Below, in pieces: positions 1 to 9,195 of a DNA stretch of 24,098 bases. Position numbers and translations under genes: made by a program. The notes below the pieces were generated by a model, which was given only the letters and a program-made list of their open reading frames with translations, searched no databases and was not told the DNA's origin. The stretch comes from Hyphococcus sp. GTDB lineage: Bacteria; Pseudomonadota; Alphaproteobacteria; Caulobacterales; Parvularculaceae. Location: contig BQJH01000015.1 in the NCBI GenBank assembly GCA_021604605.1, positions 1-24,098 on the forward strand. Direction: 5' to 3'. Positions within the stretch are counted from its first letter, which is position 1. Every line of letters begins with the position of its first letter.

Positions 1-3000
1 AATCGAGCAGCATGGAAGAACGCGCAGGCTTAACGAGGTAAGCCGAGAAGATATCACCAGCGAGGCCTTTGGGATCGCCTTTTCGTCCTGCGGAAGTAAG
101 GAGAATCAAAGGTAACGTGGCAATAGTTTTGTCAGCTTTGATGCGTTGCGCGAGAGCGACGCCATCCATATCAGGCATTTGAAAATCAAGAATGGCCAAC
201 GCATAAGGGTTTTTAGCAGCGCATTTCTTCATTGCCGATAGGGCAGACGGTCCATCAGCAAAGCTGTCTGACGCGAGGCCCCAGGATGCAAGTTGATCAC
301 AAAGAATATGTCGATTGACTTCATTATCGTCAACGATCAGGGCGCGCATGTCATTAAAGGCGCCGACTGGCGGCTCAACTTGTACCGAGCTTGCGTCTTC
401 ATCAATGCGCAGTTGTAACCGGACTGTGAAAGTGGATCCTTCATCGATTTCAGTTTCCAGTGAAATCTGACCGCCCATCGCCTTGATCATTTTGAGGCTA
501 ATAGCCAAGCCAAGACCTGTGCCATCATGACGGCGAACAGCGGATCCGTCGACTTGTTCAAACTCTTCAAAAATTTTGTCTTTCTGATCAGCTGGAATAC
601 CGCAACCGGTGTCAATGACGGCAATTTCTATGTCGACGACTTCGCCGCGACGTTTGCCTGAGACATCAATCAGAACATGACCAGCATCGGTGAATTTTAC
701 TGCATTGCCGACAAGGTTGGTAATGATCTGCCGCAACCGGCCTGGATCACCAATGAACGCGCTGCCAAGATCAGGCTGGTAGCGCAACATCATTTCCAGG
801 TTCTTTTCCTGCACTCTGAACGCCAGTAACCCGGCCACATCTTCGATGCAGGCGCGCAAATCAAAAGGCTCGTTAGCGAGGCGGAATTTACCGGCTTCAA
901 GGCTTGAGAAATCGAGAATATCGTTGATGATTTTCAACAAGGCATCGCCGGAATTGACGATAACATTCGCCATGTCTTTTTGTTTTTCAGATAACTTACT
1001 GTCGAGCAGCAACGACGCCATACCGACAACGCCGTTCATGGGCGTGCGGATTTCGTGGCTCATATTGGCGAGGAACTCTGTTTTGGCGCGGTTTGCAGCC
1101 TCAGCGGCGTCTTTGGAGCTCAATAATTCATCGGAGAGGGCGCGCAACTCATCTTCGCGTTCCTGCGCCTCTGAGATGTCGCTATATGTAACAACATATC
1201 CACCACTGGGGCGTGTACGGATATTTTCTTCAATAATCTTACCATCTTTTTGACGGCGGATCGCTCGAAAAACCTGATTGGCTGCAAGAGCGGTCTCGAA
1301 GGCGGCGAAGTATTCTTCGACGGATGAGAATTCATATAGATTATGCCGAATACCAATATCCAGTATGGGTTTGATGCTGTTTCCAACAGCCCAAATTTCT
1401 TTTGGCAGACCTGATGACTGCCAGGCTTTCTCATTGATCTCGACAATGTTGAAATCATCATCAATAACGACAACACCCTGAGCCATTGATTCCAGAACTT
1501 CATAAATAAGCGCAGACTTTTCTTCGATATCGGCTGTGCGTTCCTGAACAGTTTCTTCGAGGTGCGAATTGACGAGTTCAAGCAGCTCTCGAGCGGCGGC
1601 GGCTTCTTCACGCGCTTCCATACGGGCCGTTACATCTCGCGCGACACCCCGATACCCTTGAAATTCTCCATCAGGACCAAAGATAGGTTTACCACTGCGT
1701 TCAATCCAAACGGGGGTTCCATCTTCACGGCGAGTGCAACTGACAAAGGCGACAATTGGCTGGCGTGTTTCAATAGTGTGCCGCAAGGCATCCCATTCCT
1801 CCTGGGTCGCGCCTTCGCCGCCAAAAGTTATTGTCTGGCCGACATATTTTGAATGGTCATGCCCGGTAACTTCTTGTGCGCGATGGGAAATGTGGCTGAA
1901 TCGGAAATCTTTATCCGTCTCCCATGTCCAGTCGCCGGCGCTCTCGGCAAAGTCGCGAAAACGCTCCTCGCTATCTTTAACCTGAAGCTCTGCTTCGATC
2001 TGCGCTGTGATATCACGTGTCCAACCGACATAACCGGTAAATTCACCTTCTTTATTATATCGTGGCTGCCCAGACGTAGATAAATGCAGTGTGCGCCCAT
2101 CTTTGCGCCTAATCGAATAGTGCAAATCGTTAAACGGTACTCGGTTTTGCACAAACGCCACGATTTTCTTTTCTGCCCCTTCATCATATCCGGATTGCTG
2201 TAGGGCAGAACGTGAATCGCGGTCCATCACCAGGTTAGAAGGTATACCAGTCAGTTTTTCGAAGTTCTCTGAAACATAAGTCAGTACGCCTTCAGAATTT
2301 CTTTCCCATGCCCAGTCCGATGCCGTTTCGATGAATTTGCGCAGGCTCTCTTTTGCTTCATCGGCAGCGCGCGTTGTATTGAGTTCATTGATGGATAATT
2401 GTGAAACCAATCTGCCATAATGGACTTGCTGAAAAGCGCCGACAACAGAACCGCATGCTAAAATGGCGCCAATTGTCATCAATTGAGGCTCACCTGAGAA
2501 GATAAGAACGAAGCAGAAGGGAGCTATACATATGGCCATGGCGCTTACAGAGGCCCGAGGTACAGATGAAAGAGCGGCGCCGTTAATGAGCCCGCAAAAG
2601 CAACACCATATCGCCAGGAGGATATGGTCGACGATCGAGGCGTTGTATGAAAAAAAGATCGCGAAAATTGAGCAAGATGAACCGAGAACGATCACAAACG
2701 GCATTATCGAGTTAACCATTTTGCGCTTTTTAGCGGGAGTCATCTCATCGATTTTAAGACCAAGCCAAAGTGGCAGGCGGTAAAGAATTAGGGTGACATA
2801 AAGAGCGCTGCCAATAAGGATAATATTTGGCGCACGATCAAAAAACAAAAATCCGATAAACAAGGAGCAAAGCAGTGTGGCGAGCATGCTGCGTGGTGAC
2901 TGCTCTTGCAATTCACGCAATTGGCGGTCGATCACAATCGCCGGTGTTGTGTCCGGCGTTGCGCGCAAGAAGGGCGGCTTTGCGATGTCAGCAAATTGCA

Positions 3001-3034
3001 TGTCGCGATCTTTACGTTTTCTTTTGCCGAACAT
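1..3034 (-). CDS. Membrane-bound PAS hybrid sensor histidine kinase/response regulator (3' end outside window)
   Basis: Sensor kinase that should autophosphorylate on His and pass the phosphate to its own receiver domain. The ATG at 3034 opens a frame that stays open to the left edge (1011 codons seen). Residues about 45-180 hold several hydrophobic membrane segments. Three PAS-like domains follow at roughly 230-350, 355-475 and 505-620 (the first two contain SDWAWE and GDWTWE). HisKA carries MSHEIRTPMNG with phospho-acceptor H660. HATPase_c shows an N-box (NLVGNAVKF), DTGCGI and GTGLGLAI. A REC domain starts near 893 with VDDNEVN, acceptor D950 (LDFQMPDMDG) and the conserved Lys in LVKPA. 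A second REC or an HPt may lie beyond the edge. No strong Shine-Dalgarno precedes 3034, and an in-frame ATG at 3001 is an alternative start. The ligand is unknown. It is divergent from the DUF3137 gene. Confidence 0.93.
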   Translation of the reverse strand, partial: MFGKRKRKDRDMQFADIAKPPFLRATPDTTPAIVIDRQLRELQEQSPRSMLATLLCSLFIGFLFFDRAPNIILIGSALYVTLILYRLPLWLGLKIDEMTPAKKRKMVNSIMPFVIVLGSSCSIFAIFFSYNASIVDHILLAIWCCFCGLINGAALSSVPRASVSAMAICIAPFCFVLIFSGEPQLMTIGAILACGSVVGAFQQVHYGRLVSQLSINELNTTRAADEAKESLRKFIETASDWAWERNSEGVLTYVSENFEKLTGIPSNLVMDRDSRSALQQSGYDEGAEKKIVAFVQNRVPFNDLHYSIRRKDGRTLHLSTSGQPRYNKEGEFTGYVGWTRDITAQIEAELQVKDSEERFRDFAESAGDWTWETDKDFRFSHISHRAQEVTGHDHSKYVGQTITFGGEGATQEEWDALRHTIETRQPIVAFVSCTRREDGTPVWIERSGKPIFGPDGEFQGYRGVARDVTARMEAREEAAAARELLELVNSHLEETVQERTADIEEKSALIYEVLESMAQGVVVIDDDFNIVEINEKAWQSSGLPKEIWAVGNSIKPILDIGIRHNLYEFSSVEEYFAAFETALAANQVFRAIRRQKDGKIIEENIRTRPSGGYVVTYSDISEAQEREDELRALSDELLSSKDAAEAANRAKTEFLANMSHEIRTPMNGVVGMASLLLDSKLSEKQKDMANVIVNSGDALLKIINDILDFSSLEAGKFRLANEPFDLRACIEDVAGLLAFRVQEKNLEMMLRYQPDLGSAFIGDPGRLRQIITNLVGNAVKFTDAGHVLIDVSGKRRGEVVDIEIAVIDTGCGIPADQKDKIFEEFEQVDGSAVRRHDGTGLGLAISLKMIKAMGGQISLETEIDEGSTFTVRLQLRIDEDASSVQVEPPVGAFNDMRALIVDDNEVNRHILCDQLASWGLASDSFADGPSALSAMKKCAAKNPYALAILDFQMPDMDGVALAQRIKADKTIATLPLILLTSAGRKGDPKGLAGDIFSAYLVKPARSSMLLD

Positions 3035-3165
3035 GGGCAAATAAAGTTAATTCGTCGTTTAGTATGATGGTGGGCATTGTTGATTTGAGATCGGCTGAGA
3101 GTGTTCCAAGAGGTCGTTAAAACTTTGCTAGTAAGTCTGAACCAAGCGTTACGGAATGAGAGAGC

Positions 3166-4140
3166 ATGGCTATAAAATTACCATCTGAACGTGAAGAGTT
3201 TCATGGCTTTGAAGCCTTCTATGAGAGCGCTATCATGCCTCATGTGGCGCAGTGGGAAGATGCACGCCAGCAGGCGGTTATGCATTCAGGATTGATTGCA
3301 ATTGCGACTGCAGTGGTTGCTTTTGCTGCATTTCGTTTTGGCCCTTTCAACGATGGAAACACTCAGCTTGCCGTTGTCAGTGGATTTATCGGACTTGCTA
3401 TTGCCGGGTGGCGGATAAACAAAACCCGCGGCAGTATTTCGGTCGGGTTGTTAGAAAGAATATGTGCTCGTCTGGGTTTTTCTTATCAGGCGGCCATGGG
3501 ACGTCCGGATTATTGTGCTGATTTTGACCGGCTTGGGCTTTTACCAAATTTTAACCGTGAAAGCTGGGAAGACGAAGTCAGGGGAGAGCGCAATGGGGCG
3601 CAGTTTATTATCTGTGAAAGCCATCTGAAATATAAGACATCAGGAAAAAACAACAGCACCCGGACAGTCTTTCATGGGCAGCTGGCAATAATAGATTACC
3701 ACAAGAAGTTTTTGGGAGAGACGGTTATTCGACGTGACGCCGGGATTTTCAATAGGTTCATGAAACCGGGGAAAGAATACTCTCATGTCGGGCTTGCGTC
3801 ACCGGAATTCGAAAAGGCTTTTGAGGCCTGGTCGACCGATCAAGTAGAGGCTCGCGAGTTGCTGGACCCGCTCGTGCTTGAGCGTTTTCAGGCGTTGGAT
3901 AAATTGTTCGATGGGGCAAAGCTGCGCGCTGCTTTTTCAAAGGGCAAGTTGTTCCTCGCCCTCGAAACTGGTGACAAACTCAACATGGGCACAATGTTTA
4001 AACCCCTTGAAGGGCCAGAGCGGGTTGAAATGATCCTCAAAGAGTTTGACCTGATCTTTGACCTTATCGATGTTTTGATGAAGACGGTTGACCGCCGGCT
4101 CGATGGCGCCTTTTCAGTCGATGCGGTCAAGGCTGGGTGA
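3166..4140 (+). CDS. DUF3137 family membrane protein
   Basis: Protein of 324 residues with two hydrophobic segments near the N terminus (about 41-60 and 67-85, the first rich in Ala/Val/Ile). A soluble domain of DUF3137 type follows; its hallmark is the stretch around 150-200 with FHGQLAIIDYHKKFLGETVIRRD. It has no signal peptide, so it is probably an inner-membrane protein with a cytoplasmic C-terminal domain. The family has no established function. The ATG at 3166 follows a purine-rich GAATGAGAGAG stretch acting as ribosome binding site. It is divergent from the sensor kinase and shares the 131-bp gap with it. The family assignment rests on recalled sequence style, not on a search. Confidence 0.8.
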   Translation: MAIKLPSEREEFHGFEAFYESAIMPHVAQWEDARQQAVMHSGLIAIATAVVAFAAFRFGPFNDGNTQLAVVSGFIGLAIAGWRINKTRGSISVGLLERICARLGFSYQAAMGRPDYCADFDRLGLLPNFNRESWEDEVRGERNGAQFIICESHLKYKTSGKNNSTRTVFHGQLAIIDYHKKFLGETVIRRDAGIFNRFMKPGKEYSHVGLASPEFEKAFEAWSTDQVEARELLDPLVLERFQALDKLFDGAKLRAAFSKGKLFLALETGDKLNMGTMFKPLEGPERVEMILKEFDLIFDLIDVLMKTVDRRLDGAFSVDAVKAG

Positions 4141-4199
4141 GGACGCAGATAAATATTCGATGTCGCGATATTGACCAACCCATCATAGCAATGGGATAG

Positions 4200-4233
4200 A
4201 GAGCAAGACCGCAAGGGCGTCTGCTCTTTCTTC
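4200..4233 (+). terminator. Possible intrinsic terminator between the DUF3137 and carbonic anhydrase genes
   Basis: AGAGCA (4200-4205), a bulged A and GAC pair with GTC TGCTCT (4219-4227). The 9-bp stem closes a loop of about nine bases and is followed by TTTCTTC. The U-run is imperfect, so termination may be weak. The hairpin sits just upstream of the carbonic anhydrase ribosome binding site and could instead act on that leader. Confidence 0.4.
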
Positions 4234-4247
4234 AAAACGGAGATACA

Positions 4248-4892
4248 ATGCCAAAATTTGCTGACGGTGTTCTGCGCTTTCAAAAAGAAGTCTTCCCGAA
4301 GAAAAAAGCGCTTTTTGAAAAGCTGAGTTTTGGTCAGGCGCCGGAAGCGCTTTTCATAACCTGTTCGGACTCGCGCATTGAAACGGCAATGTTCACGCAG
4401 TCAGAACCGGGCGAGTTATTTGTCTGCCGAAATGCCGGCAATATTGTACCGCCGCACTCTAATCAGACGGGCGGCATGACAGCGTCCATTGAGTTTGCTG
4501 TCGCCGTTCTAAAAGTGCCGCATATTGTGATTTGTGGTCATACAGGCTGCGGCGCCATGGAGGCGGCGCGGCGCCCGGAGAGCATTGAAAAATTGGGCCA
4601 TGTACGAAACTGGCTCTGCTTTGCTCAGGCGGCTGCTGATATTGTTGAAGACGCCTGTTCTCATGAGGGCGCAAATTTGGACGAAGCAGCGCGCGACCTG
4701 ATGATGGTTGAGCAGAATGTGATTTTGCAAATCCAGCATTTGAAGACACACCCGACCGTGGCTCTGCGGCTGGCGCGCGGTAATATTCAGCTACATGGCT
4801 GGGTCTATGATATTAAGACAGGCGATGTTCGCGCTCTGAATGAAAGCGCGAACACATTTGTTCCGGTCGCTGATTATTATAAAAAACCGTAA
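4248..4892 (+). CDS. can: Beta-class carbonic anhydrase
   Basis: Zinc enzyme interconverting CO2 and bicarbonate in the cytoplasm; it supplies bicarbonate for carboxylations or helps with pH balance. The 214-residue protein shows the full beta-class signature. The zinc ligands are C39, H98 and C101, and the Asp-Arg dyad is D41/R43 in CSDSR. It also has NAGNIVPP and GHTGCGAM. Its length matches bacterial Can/CynT proteins. The ATG at 4248 follows ACGGAGATACA, a good ribosome binding site. No cynS or sulfate-transporter partner is adjacent, so a general housekeeping role is more likely than cyanate metabolism. The gene converges on the DUF805 gene with a single base between the stops. The choice between the names can and cynT is conventional. 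Confidence 0.96.
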   Translation: MPKFADGVLRFQKEVFPKKKALFEKLSFGQAPEALFITCSDSRIETAMFTQSEPGELFVCRNAGNIVPPHSNQTGGMTASIEFAVAVLKVPHIVICGHTGCGAMEAARRPESIEKLGHVRNWLCFAQAAADIVEDACSHEGANLDEAARDLMMVEQNVILQIQHLKTHPTVALRLARGNIQLHGWVYDIKTGDVRALNESANTFVPVADYYKKP

Positions 4893-4893
4893 A

Positions 4894-5256
4894 TCAGGCG
4901 GCTAAAGGTTGTGGACCTTCGCCATGTTCGTTTGGGCCGTCAGAAGGTTTTGTCAAGAAGATCAGCGCAACGATCAAATTCACAAAAGGAATGATCATAC
5001 TGACTGCCCAGATTGCCGGTTTGCCGATGTCATGAAAACGACGGATGCCAACCGCTATAAAAGGGACGATTAAAGCTAGAAGATATATCCAATACAGAAA
5101 GCTACCCATACCAATTAATCCGCCAACAAAGGAAATTATAATTCCGCCGAGAAAATATGCGAGCGCCCACCACCAAAATTCAGCGCGGCCTGATCGGCCA
5201 TCAAAATTAGCATAATTGTTTAGAACCGTTTTTACGGCTTTTTGCATGTCTTCCAT
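4894..5256 (-). CDS. DUF805 family inner-membrane protein
   Basis: Protein of 120 residues. The N-terminal block NFDGRSGRAEFWWW is the DUF805 (YhaH-like) hallmark. Three to four hydrophobic segments follow (about 30-50, 55-70, 85-105), with the conserved RRFHDIGKPA between the last two. The C-terminal tail is short and hydrophilic. The family is widespread, of unknown function, and located in the inner membrane. The ATG at 5256 has GGGAG 7-11 bases upstream; the in-frame ATG at 5247 with GGAAG directly upstream is an alternative. It lies 62 bp downstream of the helicase gene on the same strand and could be cotranscribed. Confidence 0.88.
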   Translation of the reverse strand: MEDMQKAVKTVLNNYANFDGRSGRAEFWWWALAYFLGGIIISFVGGLIGMGSFLYWIYLLALIVPFIAVGIRRFHDIGKPAIWAVSMIIPFVNLIVALIFLTKPSDGPNEHGEGPQPLAA

Positions 5257-5318
5257 CGGAGCGCTCCCTTCGCGTGAGCGGACAACCTAAACCTGTTCGT
5301 TTTTCGTGCAAGTCGCTC

Positions 5319-6404
5319 TTATCGTACGACAATCAGGCGTTCCGCCGCCCGCGTTACGGCCGTATAAAGCCAGCGATCACGATGTTCACGGAACATATAG
5401 CTTTCATCGAATAGAACGACGCTATCCCATTGAGAGCCTTGGGCTTTGTGAACGGTGAGGGCGTAGCCATAGTCAAATTCGTCAGCGCCTTTGCGCTGTG
5501 TCCATGGCACAGTCTCTGGTCCGTCGAGAAAGAAAGCGCGCGGGACCGAAACATTGACGGCCTTGCCGCCTTCGTCCGGCCTGACGGAAAAACGCACGCG
5601 GCCCCCGCGTGGGCTCATGCGCCGGTCAACAGTCCAGATGCCGCCGTTCAGGAGGCCCTTCTTTTTATTATTTCGTAGGCAAACGAGTTTTTCGCCCGCT
5701 TCCGGTGTGAAGTCTTCATGGCCGTGTAACTCGCGCAAGCGTTCATTATAGCGTTTGCGGGTGCGATTGGCGCCAACCAGAATTTGATCCGCCGCCATAA
5801 TGTCACCCGTTGTAATTTCCTTCTTTGATATCAGGCGACATTCGTCGGACTGTTCGTCAAAGTTTTCGCGTTCGCGGATCGCCATGGACAAACGGATAAT
5901 CGGGTTGTCCGCCGCCTGCCGGTGGATTTCGGTCAGCATGAAATCCGGCTCGCCTTCGGTGAAAAAACCGCCGCCTTTCACCGGGGGCAACTGTGCGGGG
6001 TCGCCCAGCACCAGAACCGGCTTGCCGAAGGAGAGGAGGTCCCGGCCTAAATCTTCATCGACCATGGAACATTCATCTATGATGATGAGATCGACCTTTG
6101 AGGCCGGGGCGTCATGGCGCAGGGTAAACATCGGTTCGCCATCTTCTTCACCGGAGGCGGGCCGATAAATGAGCGAGTGAATAGTTGTCGCTTCAACACA
6201 CCCCTTCTGGCGCATGACATGGGCGGCCTTGCCCGTAAACGCCGCGAAGGCGACATCGCCATGAGCATTTTCTGCAAAGTGCCGCGCGAGAGTAGTTTTC
6301 CCGGCGCCAGCATAACCGAACAGGCGAAACAAGGGCGCATCACCCTTCTTCAACCAGCGATCAACAGCGAGTAAGGCGGCGTCCTGTTCCGGCGACCAAT
6401 TCAT
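5319..6404 (-). CDS. Short RecD-like superfamily 1 DNA helicase (AAA_30)
   Basis: ATP-dependent DNA helicase of the RecD/Pif1-like SF1B type, probably 5'-3'. Visible motifs are Walker A GYAGAGKTT (30-38), Walker B IIIDECSM (107-114) and motif III GDPAQLPPV (134-142). The C-terminal motifs V (TVHKAQGSQWD) and VI (YTAVTRAAERL, about 346-356) are also present. With 361 residues it is only the helicase core, lacking the N-terminal domains of full RecD2, as in phage Dda-like and many alphaproteobacterial stand-alone helicases. The frame extends up to a GTG at 6446 inside the preceding gene. I chose ATG 6404 because homologous proteins begin at the W-S-P-E-Q block and the extension is just charged residues. 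It follows the DUF885 gene with an 17-bp gap (25-bp overlap if the GTG is used), so the two are likely one transcript. Confidence 0.9.
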   Translation of the reverse strand: MNWSPEQDAALLAVDRWLKKGDAPLFRLFGYAGAGKTTLARHFAENAHGDVAFAAFTGKAAHVMRQKGCVEATTIHSLIYRPASGEEDGEPMFTLRHDAPASKVDLIIIDECSMVDEDLGRDLLSFGKPVLVLGDPAQLPPVKGGGFFTEGEPDFMLTEIHRQAADNPIIRLSMAIRERENFDEQSDECRLISKKEITTGDIMAADQILVGANRTRKRYNERLRELHGHEDFTPEAGEKLVCLRNNKKKGLLNGGIWTVDRRMSPRGGRVRFSVRPDEGGKAVNVSVPRAFFLDGPETVPWTQRKGADEFDYGYALTVHKAQGSQWDSVVLFDESYMFREHRDRWLYTAVTRAAERLIVVR

Positions 6405-6421
6405 GAATGACGTACTTGCTT

Positions 6422-8152
6422 TTACTTTTTTTGCTCTGCGATCCACTCATCGGCGACTTCTTCAAGCACCGCAATAGCCAAAGAACCATTCCCGACAATC
6501 ATGTCGTGAAAAGCGCGCAGGTCAAAATTCTCGCCAAGCTCTTTTTCCGCTTTCGCCCGCAACGCTTTAATGCGCAGCTCGCCAATTTTGTAGGACAGCG
6601 CCTGCGCCGGCCAGGTGATGTAGCGGTCAATTTCGCTTTCGACTTCGGCTTGTGAAAGCGCCGAGTTTTCCAGCAGGAAATCAATCGCCTGTTGGCGAGA
6701 CCACCCTAAAGCGTGCATGCCGGTGTCAACGACCAGGCGGTTAGCGCGCCACATTTCATAGGTTAGCCGACCAAAATCACTGTAAGGGTCTTCATAAAAA
6801 CCGGCTTCCTTGCCGAGGCTTTCTGAATAGAGCCCCCAGCCTTCACCGAAAGCAGAGTGATAAAGCGTTTTCCTGAATTCGGGCACATCAAGCTCAAGGG
6901 CAATCGCTGATTGATGGTGATGCCCAGGCACCGCTTCGTGAAGGCTTAGGGCTTCAAGATTATAGAGCGGTTGCGCTTTTAAATTACCGGTGCTGATAAA
7001 ATACGCGCCCGGCGTGCGCCCGTCGTCGCCGCCGGAAACATAGTAAGCGCCGCGCCCTTCTGTGCCGCGGATTTCATAAGTGTTGCGCGCCAGCTTACCA
7101 AAAAAGCGCGGCATCTGGCCGTCCATTTTTTTGGTGATGAAGGCAGTCTTTTCCAAAAGGTCCTGACCAGTTTCAGCGAAAAATTTCGGATCAGTTCTGA
7201 GGTAGGTTAGAAACTCTTTGAATGTCCCTTCAAAGCCAACATTTTCAATGATCGCTTCCATTTCAGCGCGGATGCGTTTTTGTTCGCTGAGGCCAAGTTG
7301 ATGGATTTCCTCCGGCGTCATATCGGTCGTGGTGAAATATCCGATCAGATAGGCGTAGTACTCATCACCGCCTTCAAGGCTGTTGACGCCAACGTCGTTT
7401 CTGCAATTGGGTGCATAGTCGTTGACGAAGAAGTCATAAAACTCTTGATAGCCTGGAATGATCGCGTCTTTGACGAGCTTTTTGCCCTTCTTTCTCAATT
7501 TTGATTGCGTACGCACCGACATTGTCTTCGGGAAATTGTTAAATGGCGCGTAAAGGGAACTGTCTTCCGGGTTGTCAACGATCAAGTCACTGATCGTTGT
7601 TTCGTAGCCTTCTATTGAAGGGCAATAATGCGTGTACCCCTTGGTGACCGCTTCCTGCAAAAGCGCGATGTTTTCTTTGTTGTAGCGGGGGAAGTCAGCG
7701 AGGCTGACAAGGTAGCGCTCATAGTCTTCAGCGCTTGAGAACGCCATATTGTACGGCGCATTGGCAAAATATGTGTGATAGCCAAAAAGACTCGTTATCG
7801 GGAAGAGATGCTCAGGCTGATTATAACTTTCACGTTCTGTTTCACGCTCATAGGAAAACAGTTTGAAGCTGATGCGGTCCTGGCCTTCCAGTTGATCGGC
7901 GTCGATGCTTTCAAGTCGCGCGATGATGCTCTCGTTAAACGCCTGGCGCCGCGCGCGGGCTTCTTCGCTGAAGGCGGGCAGCTTCCCGTTCATGCGAAAA
8001 GCATCAGGGTCGGTTCTGAAAAATACCTGTTCTTTTGTGGCCGTCGCCCAGTGATCATCTAGGATCGACTGAAAATCCTCCGCCTCGCCAGCATAAGCGA
8101 GGGGTGAAAGGCATAGGCTCGCCATACTGGCGATAAAAGCGGTTTTCAGCAT
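6422..8152 (-). CDS. Exported DUF885 family zinc-metallopeptidase-like protein
   Basis: Protein of 576 residues with a clear Sec signal peptide (cleavage after LAYA, residue 21), so periplasmic or, less likely, outer-membrane associated. The family hallmark HEAVPGH spans H405-H411 and resembles a gluzincin HExxH with a two-residue insertion. FGEGWGLYSE follows about 30 residues later and supplies the likely third ligand glutamate. DUF885 proteins are full-length at 550-620 residues, and this one looks intact. The likely role is peptide hydrolysis, but the substrate is unknown. The ATG at 8152 has GGGGAAGA upstream. It sits 133 bp downstream of the esterase gene on the same strand, with a small gap to the helicase. 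Confidence 0.9.
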   Translation of the reverse strand: MLKTAFIASMASLCLSPLAYAGEAEDFQSILDDHWATATKEQVFFRTDPDAFRMNGKLPAFSEEARARRQAFNESIIARLESIDADQLEGQDRISFKLFSYERETERESYNQPEHLFPITSLFGYHTYFANAPYNMAFSSAEDYERYLVSLADFPRYNKENIALLQEAVTKGYTHYCPSIEGYETTISDLIVDNPEDSSLYAPFNNFPKTMSVRTQSKLRKKGKKLVKDAIIPGYQEFYDFFVNDYAPNCRNDVGVNSLEGGDEYYAYLIGYFTTTDMTPEEIHQLGLSEQKRIRAEMEAIIENVGFEGTFKEFLTYLRTDPKFFAETGQDLLEKTAFITKKMDGQMPRFFGKLARNTYEIRGTEGRGAYYVSGGDDGRTPGAYFISTGNLKAQPLYNLEALSLHEAVPGHHHQSAIALELDVPEFRKTLYHSAFGEGWGLYSESLGKEAGFYEDPYSDFGRLTYEMWRANRLVVDTGMHALGWSRQQAIDFLLENSALSQAEVESEIDRYITWPAQALSYKIGELRIKALRAKAEKELGENFDLRAFHDMIVGNGSLAIAVLEEVADEWIAEQKK

Positions 8153-8285
8153 GATGGTCTTCCCCGGATTCTTAATGTTGCAGCTTGGTTTTATGGCCTG
8201 TTAACTGCAGCGAGGGAAGGGCTTTGTCGAGGAGGGCTCACAAAGGTTTAAAGTTATGCAGACCGATAGAGTGAGATGGGTGGTT

Positions 8286-9113
8286 TTAGTTGTCATTATC
8301 CTCTGTGGGGAATAACCAGCGCATCCCGGCGCGGAAAGACAGCGGCGCCGCAGAGGCGTGGTATTCCCCTTCCAGGTCCTGCACTTCAAGCGGCCATGGC
8401 GGCGTTTCATTTTCCCAGCGTTGCAGCCAGGCGTCGCGAGGGGTTTTGAACCGGTCATCATCACGCGTCGCGGCAGCGATGAACACTCTCGGTTGTGTCG
8501 TTGGTTTTGTTGCTTCAAGGTTGAGAAAGAACTCAAGGTTTCTGTGCAGCGCCGGGTTTGAGGCGATGCGGCCCCAAAATAAATCAGGGCGGGTCATAGC
8601 GGAGTATAGAACGAACTGACCGGCGATAGATTGGCCAAAGAGAATACGCCGTGATGTATCGGCGCGGTATTTTCCTTCTATTAAAGGCAAGAGCTCATCG
8701 CTGAGAAAGTCCTGATAGGCGCTTGCCCCGCCATAGGTTTCACGCTCCGGTGAGGGGGCGGTGTAATCTGTTCCGCGATAGTTTCCCTCTGCGCGTGAAT
8801 TTGCGCCATAAGAGATACCGACGATAATTGCCTCGGGCATGGGCTCATCAAATTTAAGCAGAAAATAATAAGGCGCCAGCATCGGAAAATTCGTGCCGCC
8901 ATCCAGAAGGTAAATCACTGGATAATCTTGATCCGTATCGTTGTATTCGCGCGGCAATTGCACATAGACATGAAAAGAGCGTTCTAGTTTTTCTGATTTA
9001 ACGAGGTGATATCCGTCAGCCTTTGCGCTTTGGAGATGGTTAAGCTCGGTTGCAAATCCGCTTGGTGAAGCTAGTAAAAAGGCGCCAAGAAAAATGCTGA
9101 ATAAAAGCTTCAT
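8286..9113 (-). CDS. Exported alpha/beta hydrolase, esterase D/Fes-like family
   Basis: Periplasmic serine hydrolase of the PF00756 type (esterase D, enterochelin esterase, S-formylglutathione hydrolase relatives). Residues 1-22 form a signal peptide. The core shows YPVIYLLDGG (about 64-73) and the nucleophile elbow GQSIAG with S162. A DDD stretch at 218-220 is a candidate acid, and H252 in GEYHAS is the probable catalytic His. The elbow is GxSxA rather than the usual GxSxG. I start at ATG 9113, because AGGAG lies about 9 bases upstream and the signal peptide begins there; the longer frame to 9140 adds nine residues with no ribosome binding site. The substrate could be a sugar ester, acetyl-xylan or siderophore, but nothing nearby decides. 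Confidence 0.87.
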   Translation of the reverse strand: MKLLFSIFLGAFLLASPSGFATELNHLQSAKADGYHLVKSEKLERSFHVYVQLPREYNDTDQDYPVIYLLDGGTNFPMLAPYYFLLKFDEPMPEAIIVGISYGANSRAEGNYRGTDYTAPSPERETYGGASAYQDFLSDELLPLIEGKYRADTSRRILFGQSIAGQFVLYSAMTRPDLFWGRIASNPALHRNLEFFLNLEATKPTTQPRVFIAAATRDDDRFKTPRDAWLQRWENETPPWPLEVQDLEGEYHASAAPLSFRAGMRWLFPTEDNDN

Positions 9114-9195
9114 GGAACATGCTCCTTTTACCCAGAGCATAGTATGAAACGCCTGTTTGTGCTAGTTTTGGGGAGTCGTTAGGATTGCTCAAATT

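Noticed and set aside
6405..6446. GTG-started extension of the RecD-like helicase
   Set aside because: Adds 14 charged residues, lies inside the preceding gene, and homologous helicases begin at the later ATG.
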